Below, one piece after another: positions 41,888 to 51,346 of a stretch of 64,000 bases of DNA (position 1 is the first letter of the stretch; each line of letters starts with the position of its first letter). Location: assembly GCA_027307165.1 (NCBI GenBank), contig DAHUXM010000009.1:1-64000 (forward strand), given 5' to 3'. The notes under the pieces are model-generated. The model did no database searches, was not told the DNA's origin, and saw only the letters and a list, made by a program, of their open reading frames with translations. This DNA is from Gemmatimonadota bacterium. Lineage in GTDB: Bacteria > Gemmatimonadota > Gemmatimonadetes > Gemmatimonadales > Gemmatimonadaceae. The position numbers and the translations under genes were made by a program.

Positions 41888-43237
41888 CTACGGATTCACG
41901 ACATCTACAGGACCGAACGCAAGTGCTTCGAGTGGCTCGCGAATGGCGCTGGCGTCGCCGACGATCACGATCTGCAATGAATCCGGATGTACATAGGCAC
42001 GGGCCGCTGCCAGCACATCCTTCACCGTCACAGCACCCATGTGCGCGCGATAGCTGTCGTACCAGTCGGAAGGCAGGTCGTATATCACGAGTGTCGCGAG
42101 TGCGGCTGCTATGGCAGCCGTCGTCTCGTACCGAATTGGAAAGACGCCTTCGAGATAGCTCGTTGCCAGCGACAACTCGCTATCACTGATCGGCTCCGCG
42201 CGCATCCGATCGATCTCCTTGAGTGTCTCCTGAATCGCGGGCACGGTGGCGTCGCTCGCAACCGCGGTGCCGATGACGAACGGACCTGCCTCGCGTCGCC
42301 AATCGAACGATGACGACGCACCGTAAGTGTACCCGTGCGCTTCCCGCAAATTGAGATTGATGCGCGACGAGAAGAGCCCCCCCAACACAGCGTTCATTAC
42401 CGTTATCGAGAAGTAATCCGGATGCGTGCGTGGAACGCCCACGTGCCCGATCCGTACCTCCGATTGCGGGGCGTCCTCCTTGCGCACGATCCTCACAGCG
42501 CGCGACGTCCGAACCGGTTTGTCGTTCGCTTTCGACGACAGTACGACAGATCCATTCCAACCGTCCAGCTCGCCACTAACCATTCGCTCGACTTCAGCCA
42601 CGTTCACGTCGCCGACCACGATCAGCGTCGTCGCGGATGGCTGATACCTCGACGCATGAAATGCCGCCACTTCATCACGCGCAAGATTACTTACCGATTG
42701 CTTACTGCCGCCGAGCGGGAGGCGAAAGCGGGATGTGACGTCGTAGATGTACTCGTCGAACTTCTCATCGGCAAGCTCTCGTGGCTCTGACTCTATCTGC
42801 ATCAGCTCGGCAATCCGTTCGCCCTTGAGTCGCTCGATTGCCGCTGTCGGAAATGTCGGCGTGACAAGGACCTCGGCGAAGTGCACGAACGCATTTTCGA
42901 GGTTGTCACGCAATACCGTCATCGCGAGTGACGCTGAATCCCATCCAGCCGATCCACCCACCGATGTACCAAGCCGCTCGAGATACTCCGTGAGCGCTTC
43001 GCCGTCGTACTTCGGTGTCCCCTCGTTGAGCGCGAGCGCTGCCAGATGCGCGACTCCTTCCTGCCCCGATGGCTCCGCGACAGCGCCCGCATCGACTATC
43101 GCAAGAACCGTGACCACTGGCAGGCTGTGCGCTGGCGCAACGAGCAGTGTGAGCCCATTGGGGAGCAGGCGACGCTCGAACGACGGAAAATGATACTCGC
43201 GCGCTGGACCGGGTTGCGGACGTATGGCTGTTGTCAT
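41888..43237 (-). CDS. M16 peptidase-like protein, inactive-type partner (pair 1)
   Basis: The 449-residue M16 fold (two ferredoxin-like halves) lacks the HxxEH zinc site: where the active partner has HLFEHML this one has GVAHLAALAL. It keeps the M16 C-terminal R/Y-type region (NLREAHGYTYGASSSF). Such proteins are the non-catalytic half of heterodimeric M16B peptidases. Start ATG 43237 overlaps the active gene's stop as ATGA. No signal peptide is evident, unlike the second pair. Confidence 0.92.
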   Translation of the reverse strand: MTTAIRPQPGPAREYHFPSFERRLLPNGLTLLVAPAHSLPVVTVLAIVDAGAVAEPSGQEGVAHLAALALNEGTPKYDGEALTEYLERLGTSVGGSAGWDSASLAMTVLRDNLENAFVHFAEVLVTPTFPTAAIERLKGERIAELMQIESEPRELADEKFDEYIYDVTSRFRLPLGGSKQSVSNLARDEVAAFHASRYQPSATTLIVVGDVNVAEVERMVSGELDGWNGSVVLSSKANDKPVRTSRAVRIVRKEDAPQSEVRIGHVGVPRTHPDYFSITVMNAVLGGLFSSRINLNLREAHGYTYGASSSFDWRREAGPFVIGTAVASDATVPAIQETLKEIDRMRAEPISDSELSLATSYLEGVFPIRYETTAAIAAALATLVIYDLPSDWYDSYRAHMGAVTVKDVLAAARAYVHPDSLQIVIVGDASAIREPLEALAFGPVDVVNP

Positions 43238-44559
43238 GCGGTCACCAGAGCTGCATCGGTACCTGCTGTGTCTCTCGATTCTGCGTTTTCACTATCATCA
43301 CGTGGTACATACATCAGGAAGGCACGGTTGTCCTCACCCAGTCGCGTTGCAGCGAATCGATCTACATCTTCGACTGTGACGGAGCGGTAACGGTTCATCT
43401 GATCATTGATGAACGATGGGTCGCCGAAGTACGTGGCAAAGCGTGACAGCTGGTCGGCGCGCTCCGATGCCTGTTGCATCGATACAACGAAATCGGTTCC
43501 GATGAGCGAGATCGCGCGATCGACCTCGCTCTGGGTCACGCCGTCTAATCGCATGCGGTCGATCTCGCGTGTTACCTCCGCTTCCAGGCGCTCCGGCGTG
43601 ATACCCGGTCTCGCCGTGACATCGACGACCAGAATGTCGGCACCCTTCGGGAGATCGAACGTGAATGCGGCTGCGTCGGTAGCGACTTCACGCTCACGCA
43701 CCAGCGCTCGCTGCAATCTGCTCCCCTTGCGCATTCCGAGAATTGCGCCAGCTACGGACGCGGGGTAGTACTCGCTGCTTCCGAACGCCGGCGAGCGGAA
43801 CGCCAGATACAGACGCGGAAGACTCACGTCGTCCTTCACTACCTCACGCACCGTGCCGCCGAATGTTGTGGGTAACGACATGTCCGGAAGTGCAGGCTTG
43901 CCCTTGCCGCGCGGGATCGCCGCGAAGTACGATTCCACGAGCTCGCGTGCCTCCCGTGGATCGAAGTCGCCTGCGATGGTCAGCACTGCATTGTCTGGTG
44001 TGTAGTACGTCGCGAAGAAGTGCGCAATATCGTCCAGCGACGCGGCATTCAGATCCTCGAACGATCCGATCAGAGAATGATGGAACGGATGCGGGTCGGG
44101 GTATGTGAGCGCCGGAAGTTTTTCCCACCATGTGCCATATGGCTGATTGTCGACCGACCAGCGCCGCTCATTCGAAACGACGTCGCGCTGTGTGTCGAGC
44201 TTCTGCTGAGTCATGGCCGGCAGAAGAGCACCCATCCGGTCCGCCTCGAGCCAAAGTGCTATTGCCAGTTGGTTGGAGGGTACGGTCTCGAAATAGTTCG
44301 TCCGGTCCAGCCATGTGGATCCATTGAGCGTGCCGCCAGCGCGTTGCACTAGCTCGAAATGCTCGTTCGCCTCCACATGCTCCGACCCCTGGAACAACAT
44401 GTGCTCGAACAGATGGGCGAAACCCGTACGCCCGGGACGCTCGTTCGCCGATCCCACGTGATACCACAAGTTTACCGCGACTATCGGCGCGGTATGATCC
44501 TCGGAAAGGGTTACTAACAAACCGTTCCCGAGTCGGAATGTCTCTATCGGAATGCGCAT
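43234..44559 (-). CDS. M16 zinc peptidase, active subunit (pair 1)
   Basis: From ATG 44559 the 441-residue protein has the inverted zinc motif HLFEH in TGFAHLFEHMLFQGSEH and the downstream Glu region NERRWSVDNQPYG. The N-terminus (RLGNGLLVTLSEDHTAP) is family-typical, with no signal peptide. It likely works with the inactive partner encoded next (4-base overlap), degrading peptides. The longer frame to 44736 is rejected because it crosses into the divergent phosphatase gene. Confidence 0.93.
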   Translation of the reverse strand: MRIPIETFRLGNGLLVTLSEDHTAPIVAVNLWYHVGSANERPGRTGFAHLFEHMLFQGSEHVEANEHFELVQRAGGTLNGSTWLDRTNYFETVPSNQLAIALWLEADRMGALLPAMTQQKLDTQRDVVSNERRWSVDNQPYGTWWEKLPALTYPDPHPFHHSLIGSFEDLNAASLDDIAHFFATYYTPDNAVLTIAGDFDPREARELVESYFAAIPRGKGKPALPDMSLPTTFGGTVREVVKDDVSLPRLYLAFRSPAFGSSEYYPASVAGAILGMRKGSRLQRALVREREVATDAAAFTFDLPKGADILVVDVTARPGITPERLEAEVTREIDRMRLDGVTQSEVDRAISLIGTDFVVSMQQASERADQLSRFATYFGDPSFINDQMNRYRSVTVEDVDRFAATRLGEDNRAFLMYVPRDDSENAESRDTAGTDAALVTA

Positions 44560-44629
44560 GACAGTGATTGGTTTCCGGGTAATATAGAATGTATCCACCC
44601 TTACTTCTTCCCCTGGCAACCTCTTCAGA

Positions 44630-45415
44630 ATGACCGATGCATCTGTCTGGCCAAGCACGCTGTTCATCGTGCGACACGGCGAATCGGCTGGCAACGTGGC
44701 CCGCGATGAGGCAAATGCGGCACGTGAGCCTGTCATACGCAGATCCTCATCCCGTGATGTCGATGTCCCACTGTCCCCGCTTGGCGAACGTCAGGCCACG
44801 GCACTGGGTCACTGGTTCGGCGCGCTGCCTGTAGACCAGCGGCCCACCGTCGTCATCACCTCTCCCTACGTCCGTGCCAGACAGACCACAGCCATAATCA
44901 AGGACCTGGGCGATTTCCCCTACGCAAGCGACGTAACGAGCCTCTTGGTGGATGAGCGCTTTCGCGAAAAGGAGTTCGGGATTCTGGATGGCCTGACACG
45001 GTACGGAATCGCCGAGCGCTTTCCGGAGCAGGCTGCTTTCCGTACATCGCTCGGAAAGTTCTATCACCGCCCGCCGGGTGGCGAGAGTTGGTGCGACGTG
45101 ATTCTACGGCTGAGAAGCGCCTTCGAGATGATGTCCCGGGAGTACCATGGCGAGCGCATTCTCGTCGTGGCACACTCGGTCGTCGTGCTCTGCATGCGCT
45201 ACATCGTCGAAAGCCTCACCGAGGAAGAGATACTGAAGATCGACCGCGAGAACGAGGTAGCCAATTGCTCGGTCACCCGCTTCGACGTGGACATGAGCCA
45301 GGGTCCGGTTGGCAAGCTGATCCTGGACAGTTTCAATTTCGTCGCCCCTCTCGTTGCGGAAGGCGCGCGCGTCACTTCCACACCGGACGTTCCTCCAACA
45401 TCTCAAATCAGCTGA
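44630..45415 (+). CDS. histidine phosphatase superfamily protein (phosphoglycerate mutase-like)
   Basis: The 261-residue protein has the catalytic RHGES (His16) near the N-terminus and the second His in RILVVAHSVVVLCMRY, with PYVRARQTTAI supplying the conserved Arg. Members dephosphorylate small molecules or act as mutases; the substrate cannot be told. It is divergent from the M16 pair and convergent with the transglutaminase gene. Confidence 0.9.
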   Translation: MTDASVWPSTLFIVRHGESAGNVARDEANAAREPVIRRSSSRDVDVPLSPLGERQATALGHWFGALPVDQRPTVVITSPYVRARQTTAIIKDLGDFPYASDVTSLLVDERFREKEFGILDGLTRYGIAERFPEQAAFRTSLGKFYHRPPGGESWCDVILRLRSAFEMMSREYHGERILVVAHSVVVLCMRYIVESLTEEEILKIDRENEVANCSVTRFDVDMSQGPVGKLILDSFNFVAPLVAEGARVTSTPDVPPTSQIS

Positions 45416-45442
45416 CAAGAGATCGGACTGACATCGTAGCTC

Positions 45443-47419
45443 TCAGTTGGTCGGCTTCTCCAGGACGATGAACTTGGTATCATCACGACCAATTGCGCGC
45501 AACCATGTTACAAGCTCATCCACGCGACTCGGCGGATATATCCCCGTCCCGCCAACGATGCGACGATCGATGAGTAGGTCGCGGCCCTCCTGAGAGTACG
45601 TCGCCGTATAGCTGCCGAATACACTTGTCGCCGACACGTTGACTGGAAGCCGAGCGCGCCAGCCTTCAGGAAGTGTCACACGAAACTCCGAGATCCCGGT
45701 CAATCGCCCTACGATCTTCGACGCGTCGATCGGGAAACGTCGAGTCGGAAGCCGCGCAATGTCGTCAGCGGCCGTCGTCATTTTCGCAAAACTGGCGAAT
45801 GGGTTGTTCAGCAGCTCTACCGTGCCTGCCCTGGTCGTCGCGTCCGCATTGATAATTCGAACACTCACGCGGGCCAGCGCCGCGTAATCCTTCCCATTGA
45901 ACGCCAATAGCGAATCTCCATCGGCGCTCGAGAAATACTTGCGCGCGACTGTGCGCGCCGCATTCACTCGTTGTGTGGAATCCAGCGGTGATGCGAACGA
46001 TGCCCGCATCGCAGCCGCAATCGATCCGACAGCCGTTTCTACATAGTGGCCTTCGAATTTCCCATCGGCCGACAGCGTTCCGGTGATCGTCGTGGTCTGA
46101 ACATCCGATGTGGGTGCGTCCGCTGGAATCGTTACCTCTTCATTCCGCCCATCGGGGAAGATCAGGAGGCCGAATCCACCCTGAATGCTGCGTGGTAGCT
46201 CCCCATACGCGTTGAACGAAGAGGTAAGATCTACGAACCGATACCCACCAGAGCTGAGCGCGACAGCCGCAATTTCATGATTGAACTGCTGCGGAGTCGG
46301 TAGATCGCGCCGAGCGGTTGCATTGATGCTCAACAACACCGGATATGCACGGATGCCAAGATGGGTAAGCGCGGCAACGAACAACGTAGCCTTGTCCTTG
46401 CAGTCGCCATAACCAGTGGCTATCACCGTATCAGGCATTCGCGGCTGATAGCCCCCGATTCCGAGCTCTATGCCGACATATCTGATATCCTGAGCCACCC
46501 ACCTGTGAATGGCTCGAATGGAATCATCTCGTGTCTTCGCGCCAGCTACCAGAGAGTCTACGGTCCTGCTGAGCGTGGCTGTCGCCTTGTACCGGTCACG
46601 TGCGAGATCCGCGTACCAGTGCGATACGTCGTTCCAGTTGAGCGGACCTCCGATACGAACGCGCATCACCACACCATTCGAGTCGGAAGCAAATGGCTCC
46701 GCGCGCACCTTTGGCGTCGTATCACGTGACCACACATACCGCGCTCGCCCGCCCGACGCGCTCGTGACCGGCTTGAAATCGAGATTCTCCTCCCGGATCA
46801 AAGGCTTGATCGAAGACGGCACATCCAGAACCAATCGCGCTTTTCCTATCGATACGCCAGGCGTGAATACATATGTCTGCGCGAAGTCGTTCTTCAATAC
46901 TGGCTTGCGCTCCTCGACCGTGAATTCCACGTCCAGAATGGTCCCGACTGCAATGCCGGAAAGAGACATACGCACCACTTTCTGATCACTGTAGATCGGT
47001 GACGTCGATACGGGTGCCGGAACGTCAGACTCCTGAATCTGCGTTGGAGCAGCGCTGATGACGGATCCATTCGGCCGCACTACTCGAATCCAGTGCACGT
47101 CGAAGCTCTGATGCCCCGGGACGTATCCGAACTGCTGCTCGCGCAGCTGCGATGCACCAGCATCCGTCAAAACCTGAATGACGCGCCGGAAGGTCTTGAG
47201 AACCCGCCCATCGCTCTCGACCGTTACTGTCGCCAGATCCGCAATGGGATGTGTGGTCTCGCCTTCGTGCATCACGGGATCGACCACGAGACGATACAGT
47301 GAATCGTCAGCCGGAGTTGGAGCTACTGAGGGAACTTTGATGCCCTGCGCGATACCGGGCGACGAGGTTGCGAACAGCAATGCAACGACTGCCGACGCAA
47401 ATCGCTGCGTCAGGCCCAC
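45443..47419 (-). CDS. DUF3857/transglutaminase-like secreted protein
   Basis: The 658-residue protein has a signal peptide (FASAVVALLFATSSPGIAQ), an N-terminal DUF3857 beta domain (YRLVVDPVMHEGETTHPIADLATV), and a transglutaminase-like core: Cys in ATGYGDCKDKATLF, His in QFNHEIAAVAL and Asp in YRFVDLTSS. A C-terminal beta domain follows. It could be a peptidase or cross-linking enzyme of the envelope. Its start overlaps the YfiT-like gene stop by ten bases. Confidence 0.9.
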   Translation of the reverse strand: MGLTQRFASAVVALLFATSSPGIAQGIKVPSVAPTPADDSLYRLVVDPVMHEGETTHPIADLATVTVESDGRVLKTFRRVIQVLTDAGASQLREQQFGYVPGHQSFDVHWIRVVRPNGSVISAAPTQIQESDVPAPVSTSPIYSDQKVVRMSLSGIAVGTILDVEFTVEERKPVLKNDFAQTYVFTPGVSIGKARLVLDVPSSIKPLIREENLDFKPVTSASGGRARYVWSRDTTPKVRAEPFASDSNGVVMRVRIGGPLNWNDVSHWYADLARDRYKATATLSRTVDSLVAGAKTRDDSIRAIHRWVAQDIRYVGIELGIGGYQPRMPDTVIATGYGDCKDKATLFVAALTHLGIRAYPVLLSINATARRDLPTPQQFNHEIAAVALSSGGYRFVDLTSSFNAYGELPRSIQGGFGLLIFPDGRNEEVTIPADAPTSDVQTTTITGTLSADGKFEGHYVETAVGSIAAAMRASFASPLDSTQRVNAARTVARKYFSSADGDSLLAFNGKDYAALARVSVRIINADATTRAGTVELLNNPFASFAKMTTAADDIARLPTRRFPIDASKIVGRLTGISEFRVTLPEGWRARLPVNVSATSVFGSYTATYSQEGRDLLIDRRIVGGTGIYPPSRVDELVTWLRAIGRDDTKFIVLEKPTN

Positions 47420-47952
47420 CCGTTTCGCTCACGCAATGACGATATGTGTGCCGTATGATGCCGGCCATGCCATGCATACAACGCTACAACTTCTCGCAGT
47501 GCCACACTGCGCTGCTGATCAGGATGAATGTAGCTGCGCTCGAAGTCCGCATCTGACAAGGACTCTAACAGCGCCACCCATCTGGTGTGAAGGGCTTCGA
47601 GGAGCACCAGTGATACGTCTATCGGCGCCGCTTTCACGTCGCCAAGCCTGGACCAGGCAGCCTCGTCATACGGTTTGACCAACGGTGATTGCTCGGTCAG
47701 AGCAAGCTTGCAGCGCACGTACGCATTCATGTGGCTGTCGGGAACGTGATGCACCACTTCCCTTACCGTCCAGCCTCCCTCACGATACGGCGTGTTCAGT
47801 TGATCGGCATTCAATCCATCGACTGATGCGCGCAACAGAGCCGGCAATCCGGCGATGTCGGCAATCGAGCGATCAATTGCTTCACGCGACGAATCACCGT
47901 CATACTTGAACCGTCCGATCGGATACCGCATATCCTGAATCATCGATGTCAT
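47410..47952 (-). CDS. YfiT/DinB-family metal-dependent thiol transferase-like protein
   Basis: The 180-residue protein has the YfiT start MRYPIGRFKYDGD and the DinB four-helix metal site: His in REVVHHVPDSH, and HGRHHTAHI at the end. YfiT/BstA relatives transfer bacillithiol or act on small thiol substrates. The ATG at 47952 overlaps the preceding lipoprotein gene's stop (ATGA), which supports this start; ATG 47931 is the alternative. Confidence 0.88.
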   Translation of the reverse strand: MTSMIQDMRYPIGRFKYDGDSSREAIDRSIADIAGLPALLRASVDGLNADQLNTPYREGGWTVREVVHHVPDSHMNAYVRCKLALTEQSPLVKPYDEAAWSRLGDVKAAPIDVSLVLLEALHTRWVALLESLSDADFERSYIHPDQQRSVALREVVALYAWHGRHHTAHISSLRERNGWA

Positions 47953-48488
47953 TGGAAGGAACCCCGGCTCTCGCGAATCGCGGAGTTGACTACGCTGACG
48001 AAGTGTTGCGCGTCGTCCGGCGTGAAGGACTGCAATGCCTTGTGACCGTTCTGACTTACATCCTCGAACCCCATGCGCCGCTTGTCCCGATACGCGAACT
48101 TGATGGCTCCCCCGCTGTACGTAACACTGTCCAGATCGGCAAGCGGATACTTCAGCCTGGTCTCCAGCGCGGAACTCACACGCTTCTTGACGAATCGCTC
48201 GATCGTACCCGCGATGACACTCTTCGTTTCTTCCGTGTCGCGCGCCATGTCCGTCCGTGCCACCGCCAGCACCGAATCCGTAAGTCCCATGTAAACGGTG
48301 TCACGTGCCAGGCCGAGTTGTATGGCACCGTCAGTCGTTCGAATCGCCACGCTGTCGCGAGATGCCGCGGCAGCGCCTGCTGCCTCAGATGCGCTTCGCG
48401 GCGGTGCATGCGAATTATCAGCCTGCTTGCATCCCGCCGTCAGAAGCAATGACATTATGGCTATCGCTGAGGTGATTCTCCTCGACAT
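47949..48488 (-). CDS. hypothetical lipoprotein
   Basis: The 179-residue product has a clear lipobox (LLTAGC, Cys20) followed by an Ala/Ser-rich linker and a mixed alpha/beta domain with LGLARDTVYMGLTDSVLAVA and DLDSVTYSGGAIKFAYR. I recognise no family. It lies between an M16 pair and the YfiT-like gene in one minus-strand run. Confidence 0.75.
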   Translation of the reverse strand: MSRRITSAIAIMSLLLTAGCKQADNSHAPPRSASEAAGAAAASRDSVAIRTTDGAIQLGLARDTVYMGLTDSVLAVARTDMARDTEETKSVIAGTIERFVKKRVSSALETRLKYPLADLDSVTYSGGAIKFAYRDKRRMGFEDVSQNGHKALQSFTPDDAQHFVSVVNSAIRESRGSFQ

Positions 48489-48511
48489 AGGTGCTCCTGG
48501 CTCCTCACTGA

Positions 48512-49960
48512 TTATTGAACCGGGTTGCCGTTCGTATCGCGAAATACGATCGGTCCGATGTTGAGCGCTCTGATTGGCCCTTCGATTGCCTTTCTGTCTC
48601 CCACGATCAACACGGTCAGATGTGACGGGTCGATGTACTTTTCCGCCACTTGCTGGGCTTCGCTCTGCGTAACCGCGCCTATCCGGTCGACAACGTGATT
48701 GTAGTAGTCGAGTGGCAGGCCATATAGCGCGACGTCGCCCAGCCGTGTCGCGATCTGGCCCGTGGTTTCGAACGCACTCGGCAACTCCAGTTGAAGGTAG
48801 CGCTTTGTCTTGCTCAGCTCCGTTGCTGGGATCGTATCCCGAATGCCGTTCAATTGCTGCATGAAATCTACTAGCGCGGAATCCGACTTAGCCGATACAA
48901 TCTCCGCGGATGCAACGAACAGTCCGCCTTGCTTCCGCATATCGAACCTGGACGAGGCGCCATACGTATAACCCTTGTCCTCACGCAGCACCTGATTCAG
49001 ACGACTGGTGAACGACCCGCCGAGCGCAGTGTTCATCACCTGGATCGGGAAGTAGTCGGCTGTCGACCGCGCCACTCCCACGGAGCCGATCCTGAACGAC
49101 GACTGCGCGGCACCGGGCTTGTCTATCAGATAAATAGTCGTCGCCGGCGCAGGAAGGCCAGCACCCACGTCTGTAGTTGGTACAGTCTCGCGCGCCCATC
49201 CGCTGAACAGCGCGCTCACCTTCCGTTCAACCTCCGCCGGCGTTACATCGCCTACGGCAACCAGCGTCGCACCGTTCGGAGCGAAATGGTGGTGGTAGAA
49301 AGCGCTGAGATCCATCACGGTCAACGCACCCACCGACGCATCGGTACCTACCACCGAACGACCGTAAGGATTGTCCTTTCCGTAAAGAAGCGTTGGATAC
49401 ACAAGGTTCGCTATCGCTGGACCTCTGTCCTTCAACTGGAGCAGCGCGGTCAGTCGCTCCTGTTTCACACGTGCAAACTCGGTCGGTGGGAACGACGGAT
49501 GCAGTGCTACATCTGCGAACAACGCGAGTGCACTGTCCAGCTGCGCTGTCGGTGTAGACAGTCGAACCATGGTCGCGTCCCATCCGCTCGAGCTGAACAA
49601 CGAGATGCCCAGATAAGCGGTTTGATCCGCAATCTGCAGCGCACTACGGCTGGTCGTCCCTTCCGTAAGCATGTTCGCGACGAGATCCGCGGCACCTGCC
49701 CGATCCGCCGGATTGGCTGTCGCCCCGGAAGGAACTACGAGAACGAAATCAGCTACCGGTAGATTGTGCCGCTCTACAACCATCAGCTTGAGCCCGTTCG
49801 CGAGCTCACGCACCACGACAGGTGGTATGTGCAAGGCTGGCGGAGGACCAAGCTCCGGTGGCTTGCTGCGATCGACCGGCACCTGAGCCATCACCGGCAT
49901 CGTCGCTGCGAGCAGGACGAGTATCGCTCCTGCGATTGCGCCCGGGATACGATATCTCAT
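48512..49960 (-). CDS. M16 peptidase-like protein, inactive-type partner (pair 2), exported
   Basis: The 482-residue protein has a signal peptide (AIAGAILVLLAATMPVMAQ) and the M16 fold, but AGAADLVANML replaces the HxxEH helix, so it should not bind zinc. REDKGYTYGASSRF keeps the C-terminal Tyr motif. Start ATG 49960 overlaps the active gene's stop as ATGA. Confidence 0.92.
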   Translation of the reverse strand: MRYRIPGAIAGAILVLLAATMPVMAQVPVDRSKPPELGPPPALHIPPVVVRELANGLKLMVVERHNLPVADFVLVVPSGATANPADRAGAADLVANMLTEGTTSRSALQIADQTAYLGISLFSSSGWDATMVRLSTPTAQLDSALALFADVALHPSFPPTEFARVKQERLTALLQLKDRGPAIANLVYPTLLYGKDNPYGRSVVGTDASVGALTVMDLSAFYHHHFAPNGATLVAVGDVTPAEVERKVSALFSGWARETVPTTDVGAGLPAPATTIYLIDKPGAAQSSFRIGSVGVARSTADYFPIQVMNTALGGSFTSRLNQVLREDKGYTYGASSRFDMRKQGGLFVASAEIVSAKSDSALVDFMQQLNGIRDTIPATELSKTKRYLQLELPSAFETTGQIATRLGDVALYGLPLDYYNHVVDRIGAVTQSEAQQVAEKYIDPSHLTVLIVGDRKAIEGPIRALNIGPIVFRDTNGNPVQ

Positions 49961-51345
49961 CTGGACCCTCCCCGCCCCTTGACCATCAGTGCTGTCATCC
50001 CGTCCGGTACAACCGTCAACACGACTTTCGGCTTGCCGAGGTACATCCGTGCAACACGTTGAACGTCAGCTCTGGTCACAGCATCATATCTGGCTGCATC
50101 ACGTTGCACATAGTCCGGATCTCCCACAAAGTAATTGTATTGATTCAACAGCTCGGCTTTGCCGAGATCCGTGGCAAGCGATCTGAGAAAATCAGACCGC
50201 GTGGAGTTCTGCACACGCGCCAGTTCACGCGCGGTTATTCCGTCCTTTTGCAGCTTGACGAGCTCCTCACGAACCAGCGAGTCGATCCTGGCCGGTGCAA
50301 TTCCCTTTCTCGGTGTCACTATGATCTGGAAGTAACCCGCCAGATGCTCACCGTTCTGATAGGCATTCACATCCTGGGCGATCTGCATGTCGTAAACCAG
50401 CCGCTTGTACAGCCGCGAGTTCTTGCCGTCAGCCAGGACCGAGGCCAACACGTTCAGTGCCGCGTCGTCGTGCGCGAAGTTTTTCACCGACGGCCAGGTG
50501 TAGTACACCCGTGGAAGCTGAACCCTGTCCTGCAACACCAGAAATGTGTCACGCGGGATTACAACCGGCGCCGGCGATGGCCTCGACGGAATCTGTGGAC
50601 CTCGCGGGATGTCACCGAAGTAATGCTTCACCAACGCCTTCGCCGAATCGATGTTGAAATCCCCGGTGATAACCAGCGTCGCGTTGTTCGGCGCGTAATA
50701 CGTCCTGAAGAAATTCTTGACGTCCGCAAGCGTCGCCGCAGAGAGATCCGCCATCGAGCCGATCACGGGCCATGAATACGGATGACCTTTCGGATACAAC
50801 GCTGCGAGAATGGTTTCGTCCGACTTTCCGTACGGGACGTTGTCCACACGTTGGCGGCGTTCATTCTTCACGACGTCTCTCTGCAGATCCACCTTCGCGC
50901 TGTCCAGAGCCGGAAGCAGGAAGCCCATTCGATCGCTATCGAGATACAGCGCCAGGGGGAGTGCGTTCGACGGCATCGTTTCGTAATAGTTCGTACGATC
51001 CTCTGTGGTCGAGCCGTTGTTGTTCGCACCCGCAGCTTCCAGAAGCTGGTCGAACTGTCCGGTAGGCACGTGCTGCGACCCCATGAACATCAGATGCTCG
51101 AAGAGATGTGCGAACCCTGTATGACCTGGCTTCTCGTCTCCCGAACCAACATGATACCACGTATCCACCGCTATCATGGGCGTCGTGTGATCCTGATGAA
51201 GGATCACCTCCAACCCGTTTGGCAGCGTGTACTTCTCGAATGGAATGCGGGGTATTGATTGCGCACCACCCGTCGTCGCAAACGCCACTGCTGCGGCAGT
51301 AGCCACAGAGAGCAGCCGCAAAGCGGCGTACCGGGATCTTACCAT
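49957..51345 (-). CDS. M16 zinc peptidase, active subunit (pair 2), exported
   Basis: The 462-residue protein has a signal peptide (SVATAAAVAFATTGGAQS), the HLFEH site in TGFAHLFEHLMFMGSQH, and the downstream Glu helix KNERRQRVDNVPYGK. It is paralogous to pair 1 but with added signals, so this pair works in the periplasm. The stop of the MBL gene lies one base from its start, on the same strand. Confidence 0.93.
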   Translation of the reverse strand: MVRSRYAALRLLSVATAAAVAFATTGGAQSIPRIPFEKYTLPNGLEVILHQDHTTPMIAVDTWYHVGSGDEKPGHTGFAHLFEHLMFMGSQHVPTGQFDQLLEAAGANNNGSTTEDRTNYYETMPSNALPLALYLDSDRMGFLLPALDSAKVDLQRDVVKNERRQRVDNVPYGKSDETILAALYPKGHPYSWPVIGSMADLSAATLADVKNFFRTYYAPNNATLVITGDFNIDSAKALVKHYFGDIPRGPQIPSRPSPAPVVIPRDTFLVLQDRVQLPRVYYTWPSVKNFAHDDAALNVLASVLADGKNSRLYKRLVYDMQIAQDVNAYQNGEHLAGYFQIIVTPRKGIAPARIDSLVREELVKLQKDGITARELARVQNSTRSDFLRSLATDLGKAELLNQYNYFVGDPDYVQRDAARYDAVTRADVQRVARMYLGKPKVVLTVVPDGMTALMVKGRGGSR

Positions 51346-51346
51346 G

